Of a DNA stretch of 64,000 nt, positions 11,844-23,402 are shown piece by piece. Origin of the DNA: Mycocentrospora acerina (taxonomy: Eukaryota; Ascomycota; Dothideomycetes; Pleosporales); NCBI GenBank assembly GCA_022701365.1, contig JAKUHH010000068.1, positions 700,928-764,927 on the forward strand, in the 5' to 3' direction. Within the stretch, counting starts at the first letter, position 1. Every line of letters begins with the position of its first letter. The position numbers and the translations under genes are program-made. The notes beneath the pieces were generated by a model. It had not been told where the DNA came from and ran no database searches. It worked only from the letters and a program-made list of their open reading frames with translations.

Positions 11844-12683
11844 ATGGTCAAATTCTACTCCCAAAACGAGACCTATGCCTATCCTTTCCCCGCCGTCACC
11901 CTCGCCTACTTCCTGCGCTACCCCAACCCTTACTCGACCCATGTGCTCTCCACCGACACCATTGCGCGGTCCTACGACCCCGAGACCCAGCGCCTCACGA
12001 CTATCCGCCTCCATCTTAAGCGGTCGAAGCTGCCGTCGGCGGTGCTGAAGCTGCTCCCTCGCTCGCTGCTAGGCGCATCTGCCACGGGTGATACGCAGAG
12101 TTTCATCCTGGAGAAGAGTGTCGTCGACATGAAGACAGGCGTAATGGACACGGAGAGCCGAAATCTGGAGTGGACAGGCGTCCTCAGCGTCATTGAGCGA
12201 CAGGTATTCAGGCGCCCCACACCCATGGTACCCGAGGAAGAAAAAGTCTGGAAAGGCATCGAGGGCGCCGCTCGTCGTCATGGGTTCCTGAACTTTGGCT
12301 CGGGCGCCAAAGTTGAAGACAGCAGCGAAACCACCGACGTCACCAGCTCCGTCACGCTGCACAGCCACATTGGCGAGGCGTGGAAGAAAAAGCGCGAGGC
12401 AGCACGAGAAGGTGCAGCAAAAGAAGGTGCGGCAGACGATGAGGCACCCAAGATGGGCTTCTTCCGCAGCTGGGGAACCGCCGCGCTGCAGAGGAATATT
12501 GAGAAGATTGGCCTCACGCGAGCGCAGCGCTCCCAACCCAATGCACGTGAGGGCATGAAGGTGGTGCTTGAGCGGATGCGTGAGGGCGGCTTGGTAGCAG
12601 TGCTGGAAGGCATGCGTCAGGACCGCGAAGCCATTCTTGCTGGACAGCCATTGAAGGTGGGCAAGCGGGGAGATGAAGAGTGA
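11844..12683 (+). CDS. PRELI/MSF1-domain protein (Ups1-like mitochondrial lipid transfer)
   Basis: Members of this family shuttle phosphatidic acid or related phospholipids between mitochondrial membranes, bound to a Mdm35-type partner in the intermembrane space. It is an unspliced frame of 279 residues starting at MVKFYSQNETYAYPFP. The PRELI fold covers about residues 1-170: the typical start (phenylalanine, then YPFPAVTLAYFLRYPNP), an N-terminal RSYD strand, then NLEWTGVLSVIERQVF. A charged, Ala/Glu-rich extension of about 100 residues follows, longer than yeast Ups1, and could form a helical tail. The start was chosen over an upstream non-ATG frame because the family begins with MVKxY. Which Ups paralogue it represents is not certain. 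Confidence 0.85.
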   Translation: MVKFYSQNETYAYPFPAVTLAYFLRYPNPYSTHVLSTDTIARSYDPETQRLTTIRLHLKRSKLPSAVLKLLPRSLLGASATGDTQSFILEKSVVDMKTGVMDTESRNLEWTGVLSVIERQVFRRPTPMVPEEEKVWKGIEGAARRHGFLNFGSGAKVEDSSETTDVTSSVTLHSHIGEAWKKKREAAREGAAKEGAADDEAPKMGFFRSWGTAALQRNIEKIGLTRAQRSQPNAREGMKVVLERMREGGLVAVLEGMRQDREAILAGQPLKVGKRGDEE

Positions 12684-13632
12684 GGCGGTCCGAGTGTCGC
12701 AAAAGACACGTGAAGTGAAGTGGTGGTTTGGATGGGCAACATTTAGCGACGGCGTTGGTTTTTTTGCATGTGTGGGTGCAGGTGTGTCTGTGTCTGTGTA
12801 AGTGTGTGTATTGTATACTCTTCTCTTTCCCGTTTTTTTTACTTTCTTTCTTTTTCTCGCATTCAGCCTCCCCGCTCTGGTGTCATGGTCTCGCGTCAGA
12901 CTTGTATATTTCTAGTTGCTGTATGGGTGTCACGGTGGATGGGGTGGTGATGACGATGATGAACATGACGATGATGGTAGGGGGGAATGGTTCACGGCAT
13001 GACAAAAGTCGCCAACTTGGCAGGTTCTGTTGTATCATCATCATGTTTTGGTTGGTGGCGAACAGGTGTGAGCAGGTCGAGAAGAAAATACAAAGCTTGT
13101 AAACCTACCCACATGTTGTGACTATGTATGTGCAGTGTAAGAAGGGGAAGACCTTTTTTTTTTACATTTGTCTTTGCAGTGTATTTATTGTCACTTGGCC
13201 ATATCATGTCAGTGGCTGTAGATTTGTTTCCAAGGTGAGTGATGGATTGAAGTTTGAACGTAGTCGTGTATGTAGTTGTAGTTGTAATTGTAGTTGTAGT
13301 TGTAGTTGTAGTTGTAGTTGTAGTTGTAGTGGATGTAGAGTCCAAGCGTAGTTGTGGGTAGTGAATATAAATCTAGATTTGCAAATGAATGTATAAAGAT
13401 ACACATGAATATGCGCAAACTTGAAGATACTTGTAAGTAAAGCCAAACCTGTCAATACAAATAGATTAACACAAACATGGAAACAAGCAGAAGCATGTAC
13501 AAATCCATACACATACAACGTGTATATAAATAGGGCATGCTGGGCGCACGGACGTCGTCTGGACCCCCCGCCAACAGCTGCATCGACACGGCGCCTGCTC
13601 GAGCCAGCACGCCCGCAAAACAACGCGTCGCC
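12684..13632. other. Intergenic region upstream of SPC98, with a hexamer repeat
   Basis: A gap of 949 bases holding the 3' end of the PRELI gene, the hexamer repeat at 13271-13330 and the SPC98 promoter. A good TATA box, TATATAAATA, is at 13523-13532, about 100 bases before the start codon. No further gene is supported. Confidence 0.5.
13271..13330 (+). repeat. (GTAGTT)n microsatellite
   Basis: About ten copies of the hexamer GTAGTT, with one interruption (GTAATT). It lies between the PRELI and SPC98 genes. It is noncoding; the open frames running through it are artefacts of the repeat. Confidence 0.9.
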
Positions 13633-16468
13633 ATGGGGTCCTTCAACCGCGAACGCGTCGAGCACGCGTTGAATGAGCTGCTGGTGCGCATTGTGCCCGA
13701 CGACCCCGAGGAAGACGAAGAGGCGGCCAACCAGCGCTTCGACGCGGCCTTTGAGTTTGCCGTGGGCGAGCTGAGCGCGGCGGGCGAGACGGCCGTGGTG
13801 CCAGACGTCGAGCACATTGCGAGCCTGATAGACGGCAGGAGTATGTATGCTGGTCCCCCGCACTCGCCCATCCGCCCGCTCACGCCCGCCTGCAGTCTCG
13901 GGCTTCCCCAAGGACCCCCACCAGAGCGCCCGCTTCCACAACCTGCTCTCGCGCCTCGTCGCCCAGCCCGTCCTCGACCAGAAGTGGCGCATGCTGTACT
14001 TCCTGCACCAGCTGTCCGACCTGCCCCATCCGCCCGACCACGCCGTGTCCCGTGACGCCCGCAGCCGCCCCGACGAGCCCACGACGCCCTCGCGACTTCC
14101 TCCCTCCGCCCAGGCCTCCGCCCAGTTCTCCGCCCAAGCCCCCGCCCCGGCCCACGGCAGCCCCGCCTTCCGCGATGCCTTTGCCAGACCTGGCCTGTCG
14201 CAGCTGCCCGCCGCCGACGTGTCGCCCAAGGCCTCGGCGCGCATTGCCCCTGACCTGCAGAAGCCCGAGAAGCGCAAGGAGCGACGGCCCACGGCGACCA
14301 ACCTAGAGCAGCAGCAGCAGCCCGACGTGGCTGCGGCAGACAGGGACGAGACAGCGCCCTCGGAGCGTGCCCTGCTGCGTGACCTGCCCTTCACCCTCCA
14401 GGGCCTGTCGTCGACGAACCTGACCTTCCCCAACTCGACCACCATCAAGCTGCCCGCAAACCTGCCCGTGCCCATCGTCAGCATCCTGCACACCCTCGCC
14501 GAGCCTGCCATCCTCTACCGTGGCCTGGCCGAATTCGTCGAGTCGTCGGATGGCGGTCTGATAGGACAGAGCTTCCGCTCAGCCCTGGCCAAGGAGCTGC
14601 GCGCCTACCTGGGGCTGGTCGCTACGCTGGAAGCGCAGATTCGCAGAGCCCTCACCCAACTTAGCGAGGGCAAGCAGCACCAGGGCGTCACCAAGGCCGG
14701 CGTCACCCTCAAGCGATGTGTTATCTGGATCCGTGAGCCAACCATGGGCTTGCGGCTGATGAGCCTCATGGTCGAGGAGTCGAAGAAGAAGAAGGGCGGG
14801 GAGCTGATTTCACTCATCCACTCCTTCTCGCTGAACCACGGCGACCCCTATGTCATGGCTTTTGCTGAACGCCTTCTCTCCGACGTCACACGCCCATTCT
14901 ACGACATGCTCAGGCAGTGGGTCTACGACGGCGAGCTCGCTGATCCCTTTGGCGAGTTCTTCGTTTCCGAGCAGAGCGAAGAAGAGATCAACGAGGCAAA
15001 CGGCACCGAGGGCAAAGGGGGTGCTACAAGTGTTTGGGAAGACAAATACAAGTTGAACGAAAAGATGGTGCCCACTATTGTCACCGAAGGCTTCGCCAAC
15101 AAAGTCTTTTTGATTGGCAAGACCCTCAACTTCATAAGATACGGCTGCGGCGATGCTGCTTGGGTGGACAAGTACTCCAAAGAAGCTTCCAAGGAGCTGC
15201 AATACGGCGACACTGCGACCCTCGAGCGTTCCATTGGCGATGCATACAAAACGACCATGGCTCGACTCATCGATCTCATGGCCAACAAGTTCCATCTCTT
15301 CGACCACCTCCAGGCACTCAAGCAGTATATGCTGCTTGGAGCAGGTGATTTCATTGCAGTCCTGATGGAATCTCTCTCCTCGAACCTCGACCGCCCCGCA
15401 AACACACAATACCGCCACACACTTACAGCCCAACTCGAACACGCCGTCCGTAACTCGAATGCGCAGTTTGACACGTCTGATGTTCTGCGTCGCCTCGACT
15501 CTCGTATGCTGGAACTCTCCCACGGAGAAATTGGTTGGGATGTCTTTACCCTCGAATACAAAATCGATGCTCCTGTGGATGTCATCGTCACACCCTTTGG
15601 CTCAAAACAGTACCTCAAAGTTTTTAACTTTCTTTGGCGTGTCAAGCGGGTTGAGTTTGCTCTCGGATCTACCTGGCGCCGTTGCATGACAGGCGCTCGT
15701 GGTGTCTTGGGCACCGTTTCTGATAAAGTGGGCGTGGATTGGAAGATGAGTCGATGCGCAATGGCAGAAATGGTGCATTTTGTCAATCAGCTGCAGCACT
15801 ATATTTTGTTTGAAGTTATTGAAAAGTCATGGATTGATTTGCAGAAAGCGCTCAACAAACCGGAAAGTACTCTTGACGACATGATTGCTGCACATGCAGA
15901 CTACCTCAACAATATCACTCGCAAAGGACTACTAGGAAGTTCTAGCATTGATTTCACAGGCCAGTTACATGAGCTGCTAAAGACGATGTTAGCGTACAAA
16001 AACGCCGTAGATGGACTGTACTCTTTCTCTGTTGCAGAGTTCACACGCAGGCAAGAACACGCGGCGAAGATTGAAACCAGGACTGCGGCTGGTCGATGGG
16101 GCCTCAGTGAAAAAGACGGTCTTTCGTCTTCCCGCACCTCCTCTCGTACAGCATCGCGTCAAGACCCTGACTCGCCATTCCACCCACCTCTGCTCAAGGT
16201 CGGCAACGGAGGCGGAGCAAATGGTGAAGATGATGTTCTTCCCGCCTTGCGCAAACGTCTTACCCATCTGATTGAAGAATTCCGGCTCAGGATCTCGTAT
16301 CTCCTGGGCGATCTGGTACATTCTCCTGACGGCGAGCTTAAGATGCTTGCTGTCAATATCAACTTCAATGATGTGTACAAGCCGGAGCGTAGGCGTAGGA
16401 AAGTGGAGAAGAAGAAAGAAGGAAAGGAAACACCAAGGCCGGGGACAAGTGGTGGAGAGAAGGCGTGA
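13633..16468 (+). CDS. Gamma-tubulin complex component 3 (Spc98/Alp6/GCP3)
   Basis: A core subunit of the gamma-tubulin complex that nucleates microtubules at the spindle pole body. Spliced model: 13633-13840 and 13896-16468 (one 55-base intron), giving 926 residues. The start is MGSFNRERVEHALNELL. After a Pro/Ala-rich linker the N-terminal GRIP domain begins at about LPFTLQGLSSTNLTF and includes PVPIVSILHTLAEPAILYRG. The C-terminal GRIP domain, which contacts gamma-tubulin, includes ARLIDLMANKFHLFDHLQALKQYMLLGAGDF and DVIVTPFGSKQYLKVFNFLW in adjoining segments. The end is Lys/Arg-rich. Length and motif order match GCP3 rather than GCP2, although the two families are related. A large frame on the opposite strand is a shadow of its GC-rich codons. 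Confidence 0.92.
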
Positions 16469-17325
16469 AGTTTGCAAAGCTGGCATGGCGTTTGAAAGAA
16501 GATGGTGGAATATGTACCAATGTCGTGGAATCGTGGGTGTGTTGAGCATCACCACCGCTAAGCTCAGCGGTTGAAATTTGTTTACAAAGCGGGAACATTA
16601 TGATACCCCAGTCACACTAATCACTGTAAAAGAATTCGTGATTCCATAATTGTCTACTATTTTCAGCGTGCAGCAAACGAAAAATTGTGCTAGGAATAAT
16701 ATTTCCAAACGGAGTAATTTGTTGTTGTTGTTTAGGGACATGCCGCTGTATAGTTGTTGGTTTTGAAGAAGAGGATACCCAAGTTACTTTGTGAAAAACA
16801 AATTGTAGATTGCATGTCCTAGATAATAGCTTGATATGCCTTTTTATAAAAAATCTGAGCACTAAAACCCCCGTGGTGCAGGAATGTCAAGAGCTGGACA
16901 ATCTTTGACGCAGTAATAGTTTTTTTCTTCATTTTTCTTTCTCATCAACTACATGGTAATATATACATTATGCTAGCCTACTGGTATTGAATGATTTACA
17001 AACACCCTTTCATTCGTAGTATTTATCGTGCAGCCAAGCCACTACCACCATAGACAGACGCTTCCTCAGTTGGCAGAGATGGATTTCCGAGACCATCGAG
17101 GAATACCCATACATACACTACCATTAACTATATGTATATTTATTGCTGGCCAAGCTTTTCATCATTTCACTGATTTGGCCGGGGCTATTGAGGCACGGTA
17201 GATGCCGCGGCCCCTTGTTTGGAAGGGCTCAAGCCAAGCAGCCATTCGATAACCAAAACAAGAAAAATAAAGGAATAAGCTTTTAGTCCATGGTTTTTGG
17301 TGCGTTACTGGATCGTGAGTACCTA

Positions 17326-17425
17326 GAGAAAAAGAGAAAAAGAGAAAAAGAGAAAAAGAGAAAAAGAGAAAAAGAGAAAAAGAGAAAAAGAGAAAAAGAG
17401 AAAAAGAGAAAAAGAGAAAAAGAGA
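17326..17425 (+). repeat. (GAGAAAAA)n polypurine minisatellite
   Basis: About twelve and a half perfect copies of the octamer GAGAAAAA, so 100 consecutive bases are purine on the plus strand. The frame through it encodes only Lys/Arg/Glu repeats and is not a gene. Confidence 0.95.
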
Positions 17426-19149
17426 ATGCGAGAGAGAAAAGGTTATCGGCTACAGGGATTTTTTGCACAATGGTGCTGAATAATGCATGTGATGATTTTG
17501 ATGGCGGAATCTAAATCCTTCGTCTTGCTGATTCATCTACCAACGGTAATAATCTAGTCCGCTCTATGAGACCAATTATATCAAGGGCTGTGCTGATGTT
17601 ATTGATGATTTTAATGCTGATGCTGATGCTGATGTCAGCGCTACTTTTACGGTGATTATATGTATAAAGTGAGTCGTTTTCAGCCTCCAGCGTGCTATTG
17701 GTACGTGGGTCTAATGGTTGCTGACGCTTTGGACAGAACAGTTTCAAGTGGAAATGACACCATGAGTTTTCGCAATCCTTGACTACATTCTTGTTGCCCT
17801 ACAAAAGGCGTAGGTAGGTTGAATGGATGTGGATATGCAGTTTACTCGATTGGCTACTACCTTCTCAATCAGGATGCGTGTCAACATCATCGAGCTAATC
17901 AAGTCGTGTGTGTGCATGTATTTACCCGTAAAACTAGTAAGTTGATCGAGAATTAGTTGAAACCTCTATTCTAATCCGATTCTCCCAGTTGGTAAGAAAC
18001 TTGAAACAATTTCAGTTGTAGAACGTCAAGACGATCACATGTTTCGTCCAAAAACTAGCTCGGACTGAGTGTTTGACTTGCCTGGCAGAAAACGTTGGTC
18101 TAGCCAAAGTCAGCCACGAACCCCAACGCCCAGACGTTACCGTATACACCGTATCTTTGTAAACACTTGTACGGAACAGGACTTGATTAACCCAAAGGCG
18201 GCTAGCTGTTCGGGAGAACCCGAGGACATTAAACACACAATCAGATACGCGTATTTGTATAAACTTGCTTACGCTGCAGACAAAACTGACGTTATCATAC
18301 TACGAATTTTCCCGGACGAGATCTATGCGTCCCCAGTTATTGTCAATGAATTTGAAACTTTGAACTATTCCTAGCAATGACGAATAGAAAGACAATACAA
18401 TCTGCTACACTTGAGGACTAAGCAATCAGCGAAGACTTCGCGAACCCAAATGGATGGGCTTGCAACCAGGTAGCTTGCGAAATTGTGTAGGGGTAAATTC
18501 TTTTCCCCTCGTTTTATTCATCAGTTTGTGATATACTGTTACAGATAGTGAAAAGTGCGGTGTATGAACTGATCGCTTTGCACATGTATTGCTTAGTATC
18601 TCAAGCCACTGTACCGCGTTAGCAAGCGAATATGAACCACGCTGACCTCAACAATACAAGATACAATAGCCAATCAAGCGACATAGATACCTGATAAGCT
18701 AGCTCAGTAACCTATGACAACCGCTCTTTCTCATGTAGCTATCGTGCATAAAGTAACCCTGCTCAACAAACACTAATCAAGGACTTACTCGATATATGGA
18801 ATCTTTGGGTTCCATCTGACCATCTGAAGCTTTCCTCTCATTGAAGTCAGCCTGGCATATCTTCGCCAGCTCGTACGATGCGAAATAAGCCGTATTGGCA
18901 GCTCTGTGCCAGTCTGATGAAGGTTCCAAACACGGCGAATTTTGCATCTAAACCCAATGTTTGAATGAATGTCAAAGTTATTCTGTCCCTTCTACAGTTA
19001 ATTACATAGTACGGTAGACCCATGAATGTGGCGCACTCTTCTTTTGACCTGGGTGGCAGGTTTAAGCGTTGCAGTCTAAAATGGTCTTTCTAGCCGAGCG
19101 GACCAATTTCGGACGTGGTCTGATATTTACAAGAAGTATTGAAACTTGG

Positions 19150-19157
19150 TATATAAA
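19150..19157 (+). promoter_or_regulatory. TATA box of the ketopantoate-reductase-like gene
   Basis: TATATAAA lies 73 bases upstream of the start codon at 19223, a typical spacing for a fungal TATA promoter. Confidence 0.6.
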
Positions 19158-19222
19158 GGCAATGGCTCATGCTGATTTTCATTTCATTCAACAAAAACAA
19201 TTTCTTGCCCCAAAAAGATCCA

Positions 19223-20251
19223 ATGTCCAAGCCAAAGGTTCTCATAATCGGTTGCGGAGCGGTTGGCCTCTCTCAAGGCTACCACATGACGCCTAGTGCC
19301 GACATCACCTATCTTGTACGACCTGGACGCTCACCAGCCTTCTCGCCGCCAAAAAAGCTCTACGACTACAAGGCCGACACTTTGCGAGTCTTCGATAACT
19401 ACCGAGTTATCGAGTCCGTATCTGAAGTTCTTGGCGAGGAATTTTACCTCGTTTTTGACACGCTCGATGGCCATACTGCACGCTCTGAGGCTGGTACTGC
19501 GACACTGAAGAGTGTTGGAGAATTGGTCCAAAGGACTCCGAGCACTTTTGTCGTATACGATGCTATTGGCGTTGATATGGAGGAACATTATGCGACTACA
19601 ATGGGAATTCCAAAAGAGCGATTGTTGCTAGCCGCTAGCATGTTGGCACACCAGCCGACAAAGACAATCTCAGTCCCAGCAACCGCCAGTCCCGACTTGA
19701 TCGCACAGGCAGACTTGTTGTACTCGCATAACCCGAATAACAACGGTCTTATAATCTTTAGTTCCAAGGTTGCACTCGCTGAGAAACTGGAGATAATTTA
19801 TAACAACAACGGCAAACTTCAGACTCGACGATCCCCAGAATTCGTCGTTAAGTATGCAATTCTGCCGACAATGTTGCATCTTGTAGCGTGGAGCTTAGAT
19901 GGATTTAAAGAGTTTTCTCACTTCCGCAATAATTCGACTTTGTGGGGACTCACACTCCGAGCACAGAAAGAAATTTTGAGGTTGCCTAGATTCGGATGGG
20001 TAGGTTGGCTCATGTCATCATTAATTGGCTCCTGGATCACTGGCAAGATGATCACGACGCCAATAGAAGGCGCGTTACCACTTCTCTACAACGAGTTCAA
20101 TGCGTTTCATCACGGTGCGAAGGTCATCAAGCAAGATATCTTAGTGTTGGAGGACCTCGTAGCGGAGGGGCAGAAACAGGGTCACAAAATGGCTGCACTA
20201 CAAGAAATTTGCTCAAGGGCCCAGGCAGTGCAGAAGGCCAAGGTGAAGTAA
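19223..20251 (+). CDS. Ketopantoate reductase-like (ApbA/PanE) oxidoreductase
   Basis: A single-exon gene of 342 residues starting at MSKPKVLIIGCGAVG. The N-terminal Rossmann fold has the GxGxxG nucleotide loop at residues 10-15 (GCGAVG). The ApbA-type C-terminal helical domain follows (for example LVAEGQKQGHKMAALQEI near the end). True ketopantoate reductases make pantoate for vitamin B5. Fungi carry several diverged homologues, often near secondary-metabolism genes, so the substrate here is unknown. The gene stands alone in AT-rich DNA, behind a TATA box. The start was chosen because it places the nucleotide-binding strand at residue 5; an upstream in-frame start would add 18 residues. Confidence 0.8.
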   Translation: MSKPKVLIIGCGAVGLSQGYHMTPSADITYLVRPGRSPAFSPPKKLYDYKADTLRVFDNYRVIESVSEVLGEEFYLVFDTLDGHTARSEAGTATLKSVGELVQRTPSTFVVYDAIGVDMEEHYATTMGIPKERLLLAASMLAHQPTKTISVPATASPDLIAQADLLYSHNPNNNGLIIFSSKVALAEKLEIIYNNNGKLQTRRSPEFVVKYAILPTMLHLVAWSLDGFKEFSHFRNNSTLWGLTLRAQKEILRLPRFGWVGWLMSSLIGSWITGKMITTPIEGALPLLYNEFNAFHHGAKVIKQDILVLEDLVAEGQKQGHKMAALQEICSRAQAVQKAKVK

Positions 20252-22370
20252 ATGGGAAGGGTGCGGTTTCGAGGGATTTTGCAGGCTGGAAAGGTCATAT
20301 ATGTTTGCAATTTGTTATTTTGTATATTTACTTCTAGTCTCGTTTTACAACTGAGTCTATCTTTAATTATGAAACTGCGGTTATACATTGACAGTGCAAA
20401 CTCGTTTTGTGAAACAAAGAGACTCTTGTGCCAATTGTTTCTAAACAATCATGAGATATAGCAAGAGATTTTTCACCTTCTAGATAGCCCCTTCTATGCA
20501 GTAGTCGAACAATTTTGGAATTTTTACAAGAGTACCACTCTGAAGAAAGATTGGAAAGGATGTAGCTTTGGAGATTTTACTCATACCGTGAGAAACCGTT
20601 CTAAGTAGAGAATTAACCTACGATGACTGGATATTATAGCGATGACAGAGGTTAAATAATGTATATATCTCAAGTCCACAAATTTGATCGCCGCGTTTTA
20701 AAAAAAATCTGCACCAAAGTTCCAAAACAAAATGAAGAAAACTACAATATATCAGTCAATGGCATGCTGATTATACAAAGCTTTTACATTTTTTTTAAAT
20801 GCGTTCTGGAACACTGAGCCTGATAGATACTCGTGACTACTCAAAACTTCACTAGTTCTCCCCTGCATTATTCTCTCTAATCGTGGTCCACCAGAGTGAT
20901 TCATATTTCTGGACTTGGTCTTAACACTTTTTTTACTGATATCAATATTACTTTAATAAAACAAGATCAATGCCTATATGAGCTATGAATCTCGTCCTAA
21001 AGCTTTTAGATGCTACAGAGACGTGGCCTCTTTTGTCTACTTTCACGTGACTTCGCCAATTTAGTGCCAATGTTCAATTTGACCTCAAGCTTTTCGTTCC
21101 ATCACTTGAAAGATTCGGAAAACATCAACAGAAAACTTCTTTAGCTTTCGCTCTGTGCGCCTAGACGGCGAGAAGACTGGATTCAATACCACGAAGAATC
21201 AGACTCGTAAGCATTATTCGATGTCGATGCTTTTCATCAACAGTGAATCCGATTCGGAGATTTTAAATGTTACGAATCTCCAAACAACGCTCGATAGAAT
21301 CTTACCAGCAGAAAATCTATCGGAAAAGGGTTTGCATCCTTTTCTTTTTGGCTTTTGTCGCAGTTCCCAACAGGGAACAATTGACAAACCTGAGCGGATG
21401 ACAGAAAAAGAAAGTCGACTACAATAGCTCTGGTAAAATTAACCTGAGTCATCAAGACGCATCAATCTTCGGAATCTTCCGTTACTGGGCCCTTGGAACA
21501 TGTTGGGAACGTGTGGATTTTCAAGGGGCTCACAGTGTGTCCTAAGAAGCCAAGATTGATGGTAATATGCATCTACTTGGTCGCAAAGCCTTGAGGACAA
21601 CAAGAACGTGCGACATATGCTCTGCAATTCTAAAAACACAAGTGGCCCTGTAAATAAAATCAAAGCGTTCTACTTTTAATGCAGGTTGAAACAAGTAAAA
21701 CAATGGAGTTTACATTGCCATTTTGCAACGCTGCCCTCCAACTTGAACAACTTTGTGTCAGCAAGCCGCATTAGCGTCTTGGCTTGTTAGATAGATCGTC
21801 CGTGTAATGCTCCTCCTACCAATATCGGCATCGTTCAATCGAAATCTGAGCCTCATTGATGACGTCAAATTAAAAATTCTAGGTAGTTCGATTAGAAATA
21901 TAGACACAGTGGAATAGGCTTTTCAAGAAATCTTATATTCTGATTATTCTTTGCATTTGAGATGAAGAGCAATACGGATGTGCTCAGGGCAGGGTTCAAA
22001 CGTGATAAAGGAATTCACTTGTGTTAATTTGCCAGCATATCTGTTATGATAGGGCGAGGATATCTGGCTAAGACTCTAAATCCTAGGATCAGACTGCACG
22101 AGCCTGACTACATCTAAATTCATGGTCGAATGATCCTGACGTACACCCTTGTAGTAGAGTGGAAAGCTACATTTCCAAGAGTTTCACAGATTTCTAATCT
22201 CCGGCGATGACTTGGAGAGCACTTTGCATCGGACTTAGTGACGTATACCATAGCGATGGGATATGCAACGACCCACCCCTCAGAGTATAAGACGGCCATA
22301 CAACGCCTGATTTCGAGAACGTTACATCAAAAACCCTCTCGAATTACATTCAGCAATCATAAAAAGCACC
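20252..22370. other. AT-rich intergenic region
   Basis: About 2.1 kb without a supported gene. A 90-codon frame at 21155-21427 has no motif and no promoter support. A TATA motif (TATAA, 22286-22290) lies about 80 bases before the next gene. Confidence 0.45.
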
Positions 22371-23402
22371 ATGAAGTCAACTGGACGCAATATCACCGCA
22401 CTCGGTGCGATGGCAATGTCAGCAACAGCACAGAATCTGTCATACGGGGCCGACAACTTCTACCGCAGTAGCAATATAACGGTTCAGCCAATATTTTTTC
22501 AGAGCCAGTTTAATACCACTGTTGCTGGCAACATCTTTATCCAAAACTCTCTCAATCGCAGCGCCAGCTTGCCAGCTATCGTTGTCGGCCACCCTATGGG
22601 TGCAGTGAAGGAGCAAAGTGCGAACCTCTACGCGACAAAATTGGCTGAGCAGGGATTCGTGACAGTTTCACTCGATCTCCCGTTCTGGGGAGGCAGCGAA
22701 GGGGAGCCACGTAACGCGGTATCCCCAGATTTCTATGCAGAAGCGTTCAGTGCAGCAGTTGACTATCTCGGTACACAGAATTTTGTTAACCGTGAGCGGA
22801 TTGGGGCACTTGGTATTTGTGGTAGCGGTTCCTTTGTCATCAGTGCGGCGAAGATAGACCCGCGAATCAAGGCTATCGCGACGTCGAGCATGTACGACAT
22901 GGGTTCCGTTAATCGCAATGGACTCGAGAAGTCACAAAGTATCGAGCAACGTAAGCAGGTCATTGAGGCAGCTGTGCAGCAGCGTTGGATCGAGGCTACC
23001 GGCGGCGATATTGAGTACACTGGCGGCACTCCACACGAGATCACAGAGAATACACCTGCAGTCTTGCGCGAATTCTATGACTACTACCGCACTATACGTG
23101 GAGAATTCACACCTGAGAGCTCGTCGCCGAATCTCACGACTCACCCTACCCTTTCAAGCAACATCAAATTTATGAACTTCTATCCGTTCAACGATATTGA
23201 AACTATCTCACCACGCCCAATGCTTTTCGTTTCAGGCGACCAGGCTCACTCACGCGAGTTCAGCGAAGATGCCTTTGCACGTGCCGGAGAACCAAAGGAA
23301 CTCGTTTGGGTTGCGGGAGCTGGCCATGTCGATCTCTACGATCGTGTGGATCTCATCCCATTTAACAAGTTCACTCAGTTCTTCCAAAAAAACCTCGCTT
23401 AG
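22371..23402 (+). CDS. Alpha/beta hydrolase, dienelactone-hydrolase-like
   Basis: A single-exon gene of 343 residues. The first 22 residues end in a hydrophobic ITALGAMAMSATAQN stretch that could be a weak secretion signal. The hydrolase core follows: the HPMGAVKEQ oxyanion region (from residue 74), DLPFWGGSEG, then the nucleophile elbow GALGICGSGSF with Cys150 where most lipases have Ser, as in dienelactone hydrolases. The acid lies near VSGDQAH and the catalytic His is in GAGHVDLYDR. Related fungal proteins act as hydrolases or polyketide-transferase-like enzymes; the substrate here is unknown. It stands alone in AT-rich DNA. Confidence 0.8.
   Translation: MKSTGRNITALGAMAMSATAQNLSYGADNFYRSSNITVQPIFFQSQFNTTVAGNIFIQNSLNRSASLPAIVVGHPMGAVKEQSANLYATKLAEQGFVTVSLDLPFWGGSEGEPRNAVSPDFYAEAFSAAVDYLGTQNFVNRERIGALGICGSGSFVISAAKIDPRIKAIATSSMYDMGSVNRNGLEKSQSIEQRKQVIEAAVQQRWIEATGGDIEYTGGTPHEITENTPAVLREFYDYYRTIRGEFTPESSSPNLTTHPTLSSNIKFMNFYPFNDIETISPRPMLFVSGDQAHSREFSEDAFARAGEPKELVWVAGAGHVDLYDRVDLIPFNKFTQFFQKNLA

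Larger units (their letters stand above)
16469..19222. other. Gene-poor stretch at the core/accessory boundary
   Basis: About 2.75 kb without a supported gene. Base composition falls from GC-rich to AT-rich here. It contains the purine minisatellite at 17326-17425. A frame at 18069-18374 lacks recognisable motifs. The upstream part of the next gene has a TATA box at 19150-19157. Confidence 0.5.

Noticed and set aside
13204..14511. 435-codon minus-strand frame opposite SPC98
   Set aside because: It mirrors GC-rich SPC98 codons, runs into the GTAGTT repeat, and has no motif.
14923..15786. 287-codon minus-strand frame
   Set aside because: It is antisense to the conserved GRIP domains of SPC98; Ser/Arg-rich composition is typical of a shadow frame.
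17283..17514. Lys/Arg/Glu-rich and Phe/Leu/Ser-rich frames
   Set aside because: Both are translations of the GAGAAAAA minisatellite.
18069..18374. 101-codon plus-strand frame
   Set aside because: No recognisable motif, no promoter evidence and a composition like the surrounding noncoding DNA.
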